Below, piece by piece: positions 1-5,378 of a stretch of 8,312 bases of DNA; the stretch's first letter is position 1; each line of letters begins with the position of its first letter. The notes beneath the pieces are model-generated. The model searched no databases. It saw only the letters and a list, made by a program, of their open reading frames with translations, and was not told the origin of the DNA. A program made the translations under genes and the position numbers. This stretch comes from an uncultured Bacillota bacterium (GTDB lineage: Bacteria; Bacillota_I; Bacilli_A; RF39; UBA660): the NCBI GenBank assembly GCA_947168865.1, contig CAMVNN010000030.1:1-8312 (forward strand), written 5' to 3'.

Positions 1-364
1 CTACAAATATTTTATTAATAAATTCTTGTAACATTTGAGAATCAATTTGCCATAGTGCATATCTTCCTAACATAGGTTTTAAGTATAGTTTAATAATATT
101 TAAATATGTAACAATGGTTGAATATTTTAAATTAAAATTACAATAAGTATCAATCCAGTAATCTAAATAATCTGAATATGACATATCTTTATTTTTTCTT
201 ACTCTTCCTATCTTATAATATTCTGTATAATCTAATGCACCTTGATTTAATGCATCTTGTCTTGTTGGAAATCCTGATTTAGATATCCATTTTCTTGTGC
301 CATCAACTGAAGCTGTTTCAAATCGGTATTCATATACCTTTCCACGTTTTCTTACGCTTACCAT
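1..364 (-). CDS. int: Tyrosine recombinase/integrase of phage or ICE type, N-terminal part (cut by window edge)
   Basis: This open frame starts with ATG at 362-364 and runs off the left edge, giving 121 residues. A strong ribosome binding site (AAAGGAGAG, 372-380) fixes the start. Residues 1 to about 52 (MVSVRKRGKVYEYRFE..., then GTRKWISKSGFPTRQDA) look like the small three-stranded Arm/AP2-like DNA-binding domain of phage and ICE integrases. Residues about 58-121 look like the helical SAM-like core-binding domain, with the usual SDYLDYWIDTY, YSTIVTYLNIIKLYLKPMLG and LWQIDSQMLQEFIN pattern. The catalytic domain (R-H-R-Y) lies outside the window, so activity cannot be judged. The family binds two kinds of sites, arm sites through the first domain and the att core through the rest. 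The repeat cluster just upstream fits arm sites. The gene sits directly behind secA, where Bacilli usually have prfB, suggesting an integrated element. Confidence 0.88.
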   Translation of the reverse strand, partial: MVSVRKRGKVYEYRFETASVDGTRKWISKSGFPTRQDALNQGALDYTEYYKIGRVRKNKDMSYSDYLDYWIDTYCNFNLKYSTIVTYLNIIKLYLKPMLGRYALWQIDSQMLQEFINKIFV

Positions 365-391
365 TTTTATACTCTCCTTTTCTAAAATTGG

Positions 392-423
392 TAAACAAAA
401 AATGCCATCGTATGATGACATTT
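392..423 (-). terminator. Rho-independent terminator-like hairpin between secA and int
   Basis: Read leftward, a 10-bp stem with one G-U pair (arms 414-423 and 400-409) and a 4-base loop is followed by TTTTTTG. It can end secA transcription about 160 bases after the secA stop. It also lies only about 12 bases upstream of the int ribosome binding site, so any int transcript starting further upstream must pass it. It may therefore insulate or attenuate int. Confidence 0.7.
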
Positions 424-434
424 ATCTTTATAAA

Positions 435-556
435 TTGTCCACAAAACGTGTACTAAATTTCACAACACTTTTTGTCCTGTTGTCCACAATTTTAAATTTA
501 CGTGGACAAAATGTGGACAAATGGCAATTTTCGGTCAATTTTTACGTGGACAAAAT
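435..556. repeat. Cluster of five GTGGACAA boxes, candidate integrase arm-type sites
   Basis: The octamer GTGGACAA occurs five times exactly in about 120 bases. Two copies are on the minus strand (435-442 and 480-487) and three on the plus strand (502-509, 513-520 and 546-553). Two of the plus copies sit in a 16-bp perfect direct repeat, TTTACGTGGACAAAAT, at 497-512 and 541-556. A degenerate inverted copy is at 472-479. Grouped direct and inverted short repeats between an integrase gene and a chromosomal junction are typical of arm-type sites bound by the integrase N-terminal domain. DnaA boxes (TTATCCACA) are similar but differ at the third base, and there is no replication gene nearby. The function is inferred; the repeats themselves are certain. 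Confidence 0.7.
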
Positions 557-580
557 CCTCGCAAACCCTTATATTTCCTA

Positions 581-3073
581 CTACTTACCACAGCATTGTT
601 TGTATTTTTTCCCTGAGCCACATGGGCATGGATCATTACGACCTACTTTAGTTACTTTTTTAGGAGTCTTTTTAACTTCAGCCGTTTCTCTATTTTCAGC
701 AGTTCCTTCAGCAACTTGCTTTCTTTCAATGTTTTGACGAATTTCAGCTTTCATTAGATACATTGTAATTTCTTTATCTATAGTTTTTAGCATGGCTACA
801 AACATATCGCCACCCTCTTTCGTATATTCACGAAGTGGGTTTTCATTTCCATATCCTCTAAGAGAAATACCTTCCATTAGAATAGACATTGAATTTATAT
901 GTTCCATCCAGTGAGTATCAATTACTCTAAGTGTGATTGCTTTTTCAAAATCATTACCAATTTCTTCTGGTAATTCTTTTAATTTTTCTTCAAACTCTCT
1001 TACTACACGACCATATAATAAATCCTCAATAGCAGTTTTATCTAATGATTTTATTTCTTCTAAATCAATTTTTTTCTTTAGAATATTTTGATTGAAATGT
1101 TCAAGTATTTCAGATTTATCTAATTCAGTTAAATCATTTGAGATATTAAAATGGTCTTCAACAACATCTAAAATATGATTTTTAAATGCATCTAGTACTA
1201 TTTCATGAATTGAATCACTATCTAATATTTTATTACGTTTTTCATATATTTCTAATCTTTGCTGATTAACTACATTATCATATTGAAGCAAATTTTTTCT
1301 AATATCAAAGTTATTTCCTTCAACTCTCTTTTGAGCAGATTCAATTGTATTTGAAAACATTTTGTTTCTAATAGATTGATCTTCAGAGAAACCAACTCTT
1401 TTTAACATTTCTTTAGTTCTATCAGCACCAAATCTAACCATCAAATCATCTTCAAATGAGATGCAGAATTGACTGGCTCCTGGATCACCTTGACGTCCAG
1501 AACGACCTCTTAACTGATTATCGATACGTCTTGATTCATGTCTTTCGGTTCCAATTACGAATAAACCTCCAAGTTCACGAACTTCATCATTAATCTTAAT
1601 ATCAGTACCACGACCTGCCATGTTAGTTGCGATAGTGACAGCACCTTTTTCTCCGGCTTTAGCAATTATTTCAGCTTCACGAGCATGATTTTTAGCATTC
1701 AATACTTCGTGATAAATTCCTTCTTTTTTAAGCATTGAACTAATTAATTCACTGGTTTCAACTGCTATTGTACCAACAAGAATTGGTTGACCTTTAGCAT
1801 GACGCTCTTTAATTTCACGAACAATCGCACGATATTTTCCTGCTTTTGTTGCAAATAGCAAATCACCATAATCAATTCTAGCCACAGGCTTATTAGTAGG
1901 AATCGTAATTACATACATGTTATATATATCACGGAATTCTTCTTCTTCAGTCTTAGCAGTTCCAGTCATACCAGATAATTTTTTGTACATTCTAAACAAA
2001 TTCTGAAATGTAATCGTTGCTAAAGTCTTTGTTTCCTCTTGAATTTCAACATTTTCTTTAGCTTCAATTGCCTGATGTAATCCTTCTGAATAATTACGTC
2101 CAGGCATTAAACGACCTGTAAATGGGTCAACTATAATAACTTTACCTTCTTGAACAACATAATCAACATCTTTATGCATTGCATAATTAGCTTTTAATGC
2201 TTGTCCAATGAAATGAACTAATGTAGTATTGTTTAAATCATATAGATTATCAACACTAAAAGCCTTTTCAGCTTTAGAAATACCTGTTTCATCTAATGAA
2301 ACAGCTTTTGTCTTCTCATCGTAAATATAGCCTTCATTTTCTTTTAAAGATTTTGCAAACATATCAGCTTGTTTATAAAGATTAGCTGAATGCATAAATC
2401 CACCAGATATGATGAGTGGTGTTCTTGCCTCATCAATTAAAGCTGAGTCAACCTCGTCGATGATAGCATAATTAAGTCCTCTTTGAACACGATCTTCTGC
2501 CTTAACAACCATATTATCTCTTAAATAATCAAAGCCAACTTCATTATTTGTTGTATAAAGAATATCACAGTTATAGGCATCTTTCTTCTCTAATTTACTC
2601 ATTGTTCTTAAATTAACACCTACAGTTACACCTAAGAATTCATAAACTCCGCCCATCCATTCAGCATTACGACTTGTTAAGTACTCATTAACTGTGATTA
2701 CATGAACACCTTTTCCCTCTAAGGCATTTAAATATGCTGGGAAAATAGTTACTAATGTTTTTCCTTCTCCTGTTTTTAATTCGGCAATATTTCCGTTATG
2801 AATAGCAATAGCACCTAATATTTGAACATAATATGCTTTTTCACCCAAAACACGATATGCAACTTCACGTGCAACAGCATACGCTTCAACTAAAATATCA
2901 TCTAAAGTCTCACCTTTAGCCAATCTTTCTTTAAATTCAGGTGTTTTAGCTTTTAACTCATCATCACTAAGCTTTTGCATTTTTTCATCTAATGCAAATA
3001 CTTGATCAGCCAATTTTTTAAATTTATCCATCTCACGATATTCGTGATCAAACAACTTTTTTAGTATGTTCAT
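581..3073 (-). CDS. secA: Protein translocase ATPase subunit SecA
   Basis: SecA is the ATP-driven motor that pushes unfolded secretory proteins through SecYEG at the inner face of the membrane. The 830 residues match the usual Gram-positive length. Visible motifs are Walker A (LKTGEGKTL, from about 99), the DEVD Walker B (206-209) followed by [19 protein letters not shown] (181-188), the [10 protein letters not shown] stretch (367-376), [12 protein letters not shown] (481-492) and [10 protein letters not shown] (521-530). The last 21 residues form the zinc knuckle, with cysteines at 816, 818, 827 and 828, which in this family binds SecB or ribosomes and lipid. The ATG at 3071-3073 has TTGGAGA just upstream. 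The stop is TAG. In Bacilli the usual neighbours are hpf before and prfB after; here a 74-codon gene intervenes before it and an integrase follows it. Confidence 0.99.
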   Translation of the reverse strand: MNILKKLFDHEYREMDKFKKLADQVFALDEKMQKLSDDELKAKTPEFKERLAKGETLDDILVEAYAVAREVAYRVLGEKAYYVQILGAIAIHNGNIAELKTGEGKTLVTIFPAYLNALEGKGVHVITVNEYLTSRNAEWMGGVYEFLGVTVGVNLRTMSKLEKKDAYNCDILYTTNNEVGFDYLRDNMVVKAEDRVQRGLNYAIIDEVDSALIDEARTPLIISGGFMHSANLYKQADMFAKSLKENEGYIYDEKTKAVSLDETGISKAEKAFSVDNLYDLNNTTLVHFIGQALKANYAMHKDVDYVVQEGKVIIVDPFTGRLMPGRNYSEGLHQAIEAKENVEIQEETKTLATITFQNLFRMYKKLSGMTGTAKTEEEEFRDIYNMYVITIPTNKPVARIDYGDLLFATKAGKYRAIVREIKERHAKGQPILVGTIAVETSELISSMLKKEGIYHEVLNAKNHAREAEIIAKAGEKGAVTIATNMAGRGTDIKINDEVRELGGLFVIGTERHESRRIDNQLRGRSGRQGDPGASQFCISFEDDLMVRFGADRTKEMLKRVGFSEDQSIRNKMFSNTIESAQKRVEGNNFDIRKNLLQYDNVVNQQRLEIYEKRNKILDSDSIHEIVLDAFKNHILDVVEDHFNISNDLTELDKSEILEHFNQNILKKKIDLEEIKSLDKTAIEDLLYGRVVREFEEKLKELPEEIGNDFEKAITLRVIDTHWMEHINSMSILMEGISLRGYGNENPLREYTKEGGDMFVAMLKTIDKEITMYLMKAEIRQNIERKQVAEGTAENRETAEVKKTPKKVTKVGRNDPCPCGSGKKYKQCCGK

Positions 3074-3095
3074 TTATAATCATCTCCAATAAACT

Positions 3096-3104
3096 ATTTT
3101 ACCA
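3096..3104 (-). promoter_or_regulatory. Candidate extended -10 promoter for secA
   Basis: Read leftward, TGGTAAAAT is an extended -10 (TGn plus TAAAAT). No good -35 is seen 17 bases upstream. The predicted start would give a leader of only about 15 bases, so the ribosome binding site would lie close to the 5' end. It lies just after the terminator of the preceding gene, where a new promoter would be needed. Confidence 0.4.
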
Positions 3105-3133
3105 AAAAAGCTTTAAAAATAAAAGAGTTTATA

Positions 3134-3163
3134 AAAAAAAGATAAGCATTTCCGCTTATCTTT
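3134..3163 (-). terminator. Rho-independent terminator after the 74-codon gene
   Basis: Read leftward, a perfect 10-bp stem (AAAGATAAGC with GCTTATCTTT, 3154-3163 and 3138-3147) with a six-base loop runs straight into a U tract. The TAA stop codon of the upstream gene (3156-3158) lies inside the first arm, so a terminating ribosome would cover the hairpin. Confidence 0.85.
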
Positions 3164-3380
3164 GTCTTGATTGTTCTTCTTGAGCGACATCTTGCATAGG
3201 AGTCCTTACTACATATTTACCATCACGTTCTTCAACTGTTGCACCTGTTGGCATATTTTCTTTTATTTTCCATAATGGTGTATCACTTGAAAATGACTCG
3301 GCAATGAATTTTTCATCCCTACATTTTGGTAAATCAGAGCCGAATCTTCGCTCATCATCTTTGAGTCTAAAATCAGACAC
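3156..3380 (-). CDS. Small hydrophilic protein of unknown function between hpf and secA
   Basis: I do not recognise this 74-residue protein. It has no membrane segment, signal peptide or cysteine pair (one Cys, in DLPKCRDEKF). It is highly charged and begins MSDFRLKDDERRFGSDLPK. The middle has WKIKENMPTGATVEERDGKYVV and the end is Gln/Arg/Glu-rich. The start is GTG at 3378-3380 with a consensus GGAGG at 3391-3395, ten bases upstream; an in-frame stop just before it rules out a longer version. The good ribosome binding site and the terminator directly at its end support a real gene. It lies 114 bases after hpf on the same strand and is probably cotranscribed with it, since no terminator is visible between them. 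No function can be assigned. Confidence 0.75.
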   Translation of the reverse strand: MSDFRLKDDERRFGSDLPKCRDEKFIAESFSSDTPLWKIKENMPTGATVEERDGKYVVRTPMQDVAQEEQSRQR

Positions 3381-3494
3381 TCTTTATCTTCCTCCATAAT
3401 TTCTTATATATGGTTTTATTGCAATATTTACTACTTCTAATCCAAATGTGATAGTCTGAAAGTCCATATATCATTCTTGGTAAAGCTTTAATTC

Positions 3495-4031
3495 TTATTT
3501 TGTTTCTATTAAACCATAATTTCCATCTTTACGAGTATATAGTATGCATACACATTCACGTTTTATGTCTTGATATACAAAGAACTCATGACCTAAAAGT
3601 TCAAGTTGCATTATTGCTTCCTCTTCAGACATTGGTTTCATTTCTATTTCTTTATGTTTTACTACTTTCTTTTCTTCCTCAACTTCACTAGATTCTAATT
3701 CGTATTTTAAGTTAAAATCAACCGAGGATTCTTTGTTCTTTTTCTTACTTAATCTCGTTTTGTTTTTTCTGATTTGGCGTTCTAATTTATCAACAACCAA
3801 ATCAATTGCAGCATAAAGATCTTTGTTCTTATCTTCAGCTCTCAAAATTAATTTTTTAGCAGGTATTGTTACCTCTACTATTTGGTCAACATCTTTTACT
3901 TTAATTAAAACTGTTGCCGTTAATTCATTAGGATCATTAAAATACTTATCGAGACGTCCAAGTTTATTAATAACATATTCCTTTATTGCAGGAGTTACCT
4001 CTACTTTACGCCCTCTTATAATAAATTTCAT
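3495..4031 (-). CDS. hpf: Ribosome hibernation promoting factor, long form
   Basis: Long HPF binds 30S subunits in stationary phase and dimerises ribosomes into inactive 100S particles. Residues 1 to about 97 are the S30AE (YfiA-like) domain, opening MKFIIRGRKVEVTPAIKEYV and continuing KLGRLDKYF, with the basic helix LERQIRKNKTRLSKKK. A charged linker (about 98-123) leads to the C-terminal dimerisation domain (about 124-178), seen as MKPMSEEEAIMQLELLGHEF and RKDGNYGLIE. The length of 178 is typical. The ATG at 4029-4031 has GAAAGGAT nine bases upstream. It precedes secA on the same strand, as in Bacillus relatives, separated here by one small gene. Confidence 0.98.
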   Translation of the reverse strand: MKFIIRGRKVEVTPAIKEYVINKLGRLDKYFNDPNELTATVLIKVKDVDQIVEVTIPAKKLILRAEDKNKDLYAAIDLVVDKLERQIRKNKTRLSKKKNKESSVDFNLKYELESSEVEEEKKVVKHKEIEMKPMSEEEAIMQLELLGHEFFVYQDIKRECVCILYTRKDGNYGLIETK

Positions 4032-4066
4032 GACATCAATCCTTTCTATTTTCCCCCTACATTTAT

Positions 4067-4075
4067 ATTATAGCA
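4067..4075 (-). promoter_or_regulatory. Extended -10 promoter for hpf
   Basis: Read leftward, TGCTATAAT is a consensus extended -10. The position expected for -35 (4090-4095) reads TGGTTT, a poor match, as is common with extended -10 promoters. Transcription would start near 4060, leaving a leader of about 28 bases with the GAAAGG ribosome binding site. It lies directly after the csp terminator. Confidence 0.65.
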
Positions 4076-4081
4076 TAAGAC

Positions 4082-4114
4082 AATTAAAAAAACCACTTAT
4101 ACTAACGCGGTTTT
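4082..4114 (-). terminator. Rho-independent terminator after csp
   Basis: Read leftward, an 8-bp stem with one G-U pair (arms 4107-4114 and 4089-4096) and a 10-base loop is followed by a run of T. The csp stop codon TAA (4097-4099) lies in the loop, so the last csp codons form the first arm. Confidence 0.75.
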
Positions 4115-4309
4115 AATTTCAATTACATTTTTAGCTTGTAATCCTTTGTCTGTTTGTACCAAATCAAACTCAACATACTGACCTTCCACTAAGGTTTTGT
4201 AACCTTCAGATAGAATTGCTGAGTAATGAACAAAGATGTCTTCTCCATCTTTATATTCAATAAATCCAAATCCTTTTTCATTATTGAACCATTTTACTTT
4301 ACCCTTCAT
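4097..4309 (-). CDS. csp: Cold shock protein (CspA family RNA chaperone)
   Basis: This is a 70-residue single cold-shock domain, a cytoplasmic five-stranded beta barrel that binds single-stranded RNA and DNA and melts RNA structure. The start [17 protein letters not shown] contains RNP1 (KGFGFI, 12-17), and RNP2 is IFVHYSAI (25-32), with Tyr where Phe is more common. The basic patch and aromatic residues are intact, and the length is within the usual 66-70. The ATG at 4307-4309 has GGGAGA close upstream. It has its own promoter and terminator and is divergent from agrB. The predicted leader is only about 26 bases, unlike the long cold-responsive leader of E. coli cspA. Which paralogue it is cannot be told. 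Confidence 0.98.
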   Translation of the reverse strand: MKGKVKWFNNEKGFGFIEYKDGEDIFVHYSAILSEGYKTLVEGQYVEFDLVQTDKGLQAKNVIEIKTALV

Positions 4310-4341
4310 ATTATTCTCCCTTCTATCTACTGCACAATTTA

Positions 4342-4370
4342 AATATACTCCTTGAATCGTTCCTGTTCAA
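4342..4370 (-). promoter_or_regulatory. SigA-type promoter of csp
   Basis: Read leftward, TTGAAC (4365-4370), a 17-base spacer and TATATT (4342-4347) make a near-consensus vegetative promoter. Transcription would start near 4335. An inverted repeat, CTTGAA-N9-TTCAAG (4351-4371), covers the -35 and spacer, and another copy of TTCAAG lies at 4402-4407. It could be an operator, but this is unproven. Confidence 0.7.
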
Positions 4371-4453
4371 GAAAATAAGACCTACATTTTCCGACATAAT
4401 TTTCAAGGAACAAATTTTATTTTACTCTTTATGCTTTTTAATTTTTCTTTATA

Positions 4454-4485
4454 TGTCTGAAATTATCATATTTTTGTCTGAAATT
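4454..4485. promoter_or_regulatory. Paired 11-bp direct repeat, candidate AgrA (LytTR) binding site
   Basis: TGTCTGAAATT occurs perfectly at 4454-4464 and 4475-4485, offset by exactly 21 bases, two turns of the helix. LytTR regulators of the AgrA/ComE type bind as dimers to two roughly 9-bp direct repeats about 21-22 bases apart, usually just upstream of or overlapping -35. Read on the minus strand, each repeat contains ATTTCAG, resembling the TTCAG core of streptococcal ComE-type sites. On the plus strand TTGAAT (4484-4489) overlaps the second repeat and could be a -35. On the minus strand a TAAAAT lies about 30 bases beyond. The match of position, spacing and a LytTR gene in the same locus is strong circumstantial evidence. 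Confidence 0.65.
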
Positions 4486-4560
4486 GAATTTTAATAGTAT
4501 TTTTTTTACATTTAATCAATTTTAAATCAACTTATGATAATTTAGAGCACTATTTTAATT

Positions 4561-4589
4561 TTGAAATTTTAAAAATGTTAAAATCTAAT
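4561..4589 (+). promoter_or_regulatory. Candidate promoter of agrB giving a nearly leaderless mRNA
   Basis: TTGAAA (4561-4566), a 17-base spacer and TCTAAT (4584-4589) each match consensus at five of six positions. The start point would be near 4596, only about five bases before the agrB ATG. This would explain why no Shine-Dalgarno sequence is seen. In such AT-rich DNA chance matches are frequent. Confidence 0.45.
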
Positions 4590-4600
4590 TGTGATAATAA

Positions 4601-5218
4601 ATGCGTGATGTAGTAATAAATAAAATGATGCTTTTTATCAATGATGGTTCATATTCAAAAATAGACTTAGAAAAAATCAAATATGGACTAGAATGTATTT
4701 ATATAATGATCACCAAAGGATTTGTTGTTTTCACAGCAGCTTATTTTCTAGGCATCTTAAAGCATACTCTATTTTTTATGATTCCATATGGGCTTATTAG
4801 AACAACTGCAGGTGGATTGCATGCATCAAAAAGTTGGATTTGTATGATTTCTTCCTTATTAATTTTTATAATACTACCATTTGCATCTAAAATATTGATA
4901 ATACCTAAAATAGTGCGATTAATTATAATGTTTATATCAACTATTTTAATATCAATTTTTGCACCTGCTGACACTAAAAAAAGACCAATAATTAGTAAGG
5001 TTAAAAGACAGAGGCAAAAGATTATATCTGTTATTATTTCAATTTTATTTATAATTGTTACATTTATTGTTAAAAATAATTTTGTTTTAAATTCTATTAT
5101 GCTTGGACTTGCTTTGGAAACAATAATGATTTTACCAATAACTTATAAAATTTTTAAATTACCCTATAATAACTATATTAATTATTTAAAATCGCATAAT
5201 TTAGAAGGGAGGATTTAG
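4601..5218 (+). CDS. agrB: AgrB-type accessory gene regulator, membrane peptidase for the autoinducer peptide
   Basis: AgrB is an integral membrane cysteine peptidase that cuts the C-terminal tail off the AgrD precursor and forms the thiolactone ring. The 205 residues contain the family signature: IRTTAGGLHASKSWIC supplies the catalytic His74 and Cys81, and FAPADTKKRPI (about 120-130) is the conserved APADT loop. Hydrophobic segments at roughly 33-52, 82-97, 101-120, 139-157 and 161-181 give the expected multi-pass topology. A stop codon (4598-4600) abuts the ATG, so translation starts at 4601 or at the internal ATGs (4625, 4628). None has a Shine-Dalgarno sequence, hence leaderless initiation is possible. 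agrD follows after one base, and its ribosome binding site lies inside the agrB end. It is divergent from csp and convergent with agrC. Stop TAG. Confidence 0.95.
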   Translation: MRDVVINKMMLFINDGSYSKIDLEKIKYGLECIYIMITKGFVVFTAAYFLGILKHTLFFMIPYGLIRTTAGGLHASKSWICMISSLLIFIILPFASKILIIPKIVRLIIMFISTILISIFAPADTKKRPIISKVKRQRQKIISVIISILFIIVTFIVKNNFVLNSIMLGLALETIMILPITYKIFKLPYNNYINYLKSHNLEGRI

Positions 5219-5219
5219 A

Positions 5220-5339
5220 ATGAATTTTTTTGCAAAACTATTAGCAAACATTGGACTTTTAACAGCAGATGGTTCTGAAAAAGCTTGTCCATGGTTATGG
5301 GTAGATGAACCAGAAACACCTGAATCTTTAATAAAATAA
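5220..5339 (+). CDS. agrD: AgrD-type autoinducer (cyclic lactone) peptide precursor, 39 residues
   Basis: This short gene starts with ATG at 5220-5222, one base after the agrB stop, with AAGGGAGG just upstream inside agrB. Residues 1-16 (MNFFAKLLANIGLLTA) form an amphipathic membrane-binding leader. Residues 17-22 are a short polar stretch ending in Ala. Cys23 starts the core CPWLWV (23-28). The acidic tail DEPETPESLIK (29-39) matches the AgrB recognition tail of the family (S. aureus DEVEVPKEL aligns without gaps). Cleavage before Asp29 would give a six-residue ring closed between the Cys23 thiol and Val28; cleavage after Trp27 would give a five-residue ring. No downstream residues can supply another ring. 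The gene is well supported by its position next to agrB and by its own motif, although it is very short. Confidence 0.92.
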   Translation: MNFFAKLLANIGLLTADGSEKACPWLWVDEPETPESLIK

Positions 5340-5343
5340 CGAA

Positions 5344-5378
5344 AAAAGACTAAGAGCATTAATACTTCTTAGTCTTTT
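5344..5378. terminator. Bidirectional terminator shared by agrBD and agrAC
   Basis: A perfect 12-bp stem (5344-5355 with 5367-5378) and an 11-base loop have T-rich tails on both strands: TTTTATTTTTATT rightward and TTTTTTCGTT leftward. It ends agrBD on the plus strand five bases after the agrD stop, and agrAC on the minus strand. The agrC stop codon TAA (5369-5371) lies within one arm. Confidence 0.88.

Larger units (their letters stand above)
4371..4600. other. AT-rich intergenic region between csp and agrB
   Basis: This 230-base stretch upstream of the csp promoter contains no convincing gene. It holds the 21-bp-spaced direct repeat at 4454-4485 and a possible agrB promoter close to the start codon. 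No riboswitch or strong hairpin was recognised. Confidence 0.6.

Noticed and set aside
435..553. TTGTCCACA boxes as a DnaA-box cluster or replication origin
   Set aside because: The standard DnaA box has A at the third position (TTATCCACA). There is no replication gene or AT-rich unwinding element pattern nearby, and the integrase context gives a better explanation.
435..556. Repeat cluster as a CRISPR array
   Set aside because: Repeats are too short, irregularly spaced and in both orientations.
297..737. Plus-strand open frame of 146 codons across the integrase start, the intergenic region and the secA end
   Set aside because: It overlaps two well-supported minus-strand genes and the repeat cluster, has no ribosome binding site and resembles no protein.
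3405..3472. Inverted arms ATATATGG/CCATATAT between hpf and the 74-codon gene as a terminator
   Set aside because: The loop is about 50 bases, the stem is weak and A/T-rich, and there is no T tract.
3373..3474. Minus-strand 33-codon frame starting ATG at 3474 and ending in TGA overlapping the GTG start of the 74-codon gene
   Set aside because: The overlap would allow translational coupling, but there is no Shine-Dalgarno before its ATG and it would be the only TGA stop in the window. The peptide is unfamiliar.
3500..4116. Two plus-strand open frames (3500-3691 and 3823-4116)
   Set aside because: Both are antisense shadows of hpf; the second also runs through the hpf promoter.
4325..4398. 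Minus-strand 24-codon frame (MSENVGLIF...) upstream of csp
   Set aside because: No ribosome binding site, and it spans the csp promoter; more likely chance.
4454..4485. Direct repeat as a transposon target duplication or mini-satellite
   Set aside because: No mobile-element ends lie between the copies, and the spacing matches a LytTR site better.
4741..4974. Minus-strand open frame of 77 codons inside agrB
   Set aside because: Antisense to the conserved catalytic part of agrB, with no own signals.
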